A stretch of DNA of 41,582 nucleotides from a virus. This document shows, in pieces, positions 40,863-41,582 of the stretch. Below the pieces are notes generated by a model. It saw only the letters and a program-made list of their open reading frames with translations, was not told where the DNA came from and ran no database searches. The stretch spans positions 1-41,582 of the IMG/VR virus record IMGVR_UViG_3300037315_000124; one strand, given 5' to 3'. Position 1 is the stretch's first letter. Every line of letters starts with the position of its first letter. The translations under genes and the position numbers were made by a program.

Positions 40863-41582
40863 ATGGCGTTCGAGCAGTTTCAAGACATTGCATTCGGAGA
40901 CCGTGGCGCCGGCAGTGGTGGCAGTACGTCACAGCTTCAGCAGCGTGATGCGCCCGCACAGACAGGGGGCGTTGATGGACGCACTGAGCCAAACGACTTC
41001 ACCACCACAGTGCTCGACAACCTTGAGATTGCTGATGACTTCAGCTCAGGTGAGTCCGCTGATGCGGAGCCGCAATCAGCTCAAGTAACGGGCGGCACAG
41101 AAACTGAGGCAATCACCAATCCACTTGCACAGTTCTCGCCGGAGCGGCGCGGCGCTGCAACAAAGGTGCGCCTCAACAGCTTTACTCCCAAACGTGGGTT
41201 GCAAATTGACTCAACCTCAGAAGCGCTCACGGCGACACAAGCGGGTTCCACGCTGCCCGGAACTGAGACTGACGTGAAAGGCACCGTCGAAATGTCTCGT
41301 GATGTGGCAAAGGTAGGTGTGGCGCTCGGGAAGGTTCCGTTTACAGAAGAAGGCAGAACCGAACTCTCGCGTGGTGTCACTGAGGACATACTCGGCACGT
41401 CCTCATACATTCACAGCGCGCTCTCTGAGGGTGCTGAACAGATTGGCTTTGAAGAAATCAGCCGTTCACTTGAAAACACAGCAGACCGCGATGCGGATTT
41501 GCGGCGCACCTTCTCTCGTGTGAACGCGCCAGTCAGTGATGCAGAGTCGCTGCAGGAAGGAATCACAGATCCTGCATACTTT
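40863..41582 (+). CDS. Giant polyvalent virion protein, N-terminal 239 residues (continues at position 2)
   Basis: The ATG at 40863 has AGT before it. The frame is open to the end of the window and continues in frame at the left end after the 18-bp overlap. The merged protein is about 3,413 residues. This part is soluble and low in complexity: a Gly/Ser/Gln-rich start, then AITNPLAQFSPERRGAATK at residues 83-101, nearly identical to residues 416-434 of the preceding protein, then a Thr/Ser-rich stretch and helical sequence (VAKVGVALGKVPF, SEGAEQIGFEEISRSLE). The final codon reads TTT here but TTG at the left end, presumably a contig-end error. Confidence 0.82.
   Translation, partial: MAFEQFQDIAFGDRGAGSGGSTSQLQQRDAPAQTGGVDGRTEPNDFTTTVLDNLEIADDFSSGESADAEPQSAQVTGGTETEAITNPLAQFSPERRGAATKVRLNSFTPKRGLQIDSTSEALTATQAGSTLPGTETDVKGTVEMSRDVAKVGVALGKVPFTEEGRTELSRGVTEDILGTSSYIHSALSEGAEQIGFEEISRSLENTADRDADLRRTFSRVNAPVSDAESLQEGITDPAYF
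41564..41581. repeat. Right copy of 18-bp terminal direct repeat
   Basis: Identical to positions 1-18. Joining the two copies gives a circle of about 41,563 bp with the giant gene intact across the joint. The repeat is most simply an assembler overlap; a true short terminal redundancy is less likely because it lies inside a coding region. Confidence 0.85.

Overview
This window looks like one complete, circularly permuted genome of a tailed, podovirus-like phage, and I see no host DNA. The evidence is a large terminase, a podovirus-type portal, a major capsid protein of the N4-gp56 type, an adaptor and nozzle-like pair, tail fibres and no tail tube or tape-measure gene. The first 18 bases (1-18) recur at 41564-41581. 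The reading frame open at the right end continues in frame at the left end, so the linear ends are an assembly cut inside one giant gene of about 3,413 codons. The real circle is about 41,563 bp.

Layout on the circle: (1) 11.9-15.9 kb, from a sigma70-type promoter: small membrane proteins, then a recombination/replication block of Sak4-like annealing ATPase, Cas4/RecB-like nuclease, SSB-like protein and replisome organizer. The organizer gene carries an iteron array that looks like the origin. (2) 15.9-20.7 kb: small accessory genes, an unusually helix-rich non-coding stretch (17.46-17.72 kb), a lytic transglycosylase and an AT-richer group of Cys-rich and HTH proteins, closed by a terminator at 20.75 kb. 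(3) 20.8-26.0 kb: small terminase, a sulfotransferase-glycosyltransferase fusion, a peptide deformylase, a YopX-family protein, a multi-zinc-ribbon protein and large terminase. (4) 26.1-41.6 kb: portal, a second helix-rich non-coding region, scaffold, capsid, adaptor, fibres, nozzle and ejection-type proteins. (5) Across the junction to 9.5 kb: the giant polyvalent protein. (6) 9.6-11.2 kb: holin, amidase, HNH protein and a zinc-ribbon membrane protein, ending at a cluster of terminators. One gene (11475-11837) is on the minus strand. Everything else reads rightward.

The phage carries no DNA or RNA polymerase, integrase or obvious lysogeny module, so it should rely on host replication and transcription. 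The giant protein has the signature of polyvalent proteins thought to enter the cell with the DNA: an HExxH metallopeptidase motif, an RNase-like segment, the EIQSD domain, membrane segments and a C-terminal HNH nuclease. It shares an 18-residue motif with the coiled-coil virion protein encoded just before it.

Translation signals are odd. By my count 39 of 51 assigned start codons have T at position -1 and most have no Shine-Dalgarno sequence. Clear Shine-Dalgarno sites are confined to the lysis cassette. I cannot name the host. The replisome organizer resembles those of Firmicutes phages, but missing Shine-Dalgarno sites are unlike Firmicutes. Patescibacteria or another group with weak Shine-Dalgarno use is possible, but this is a guess.
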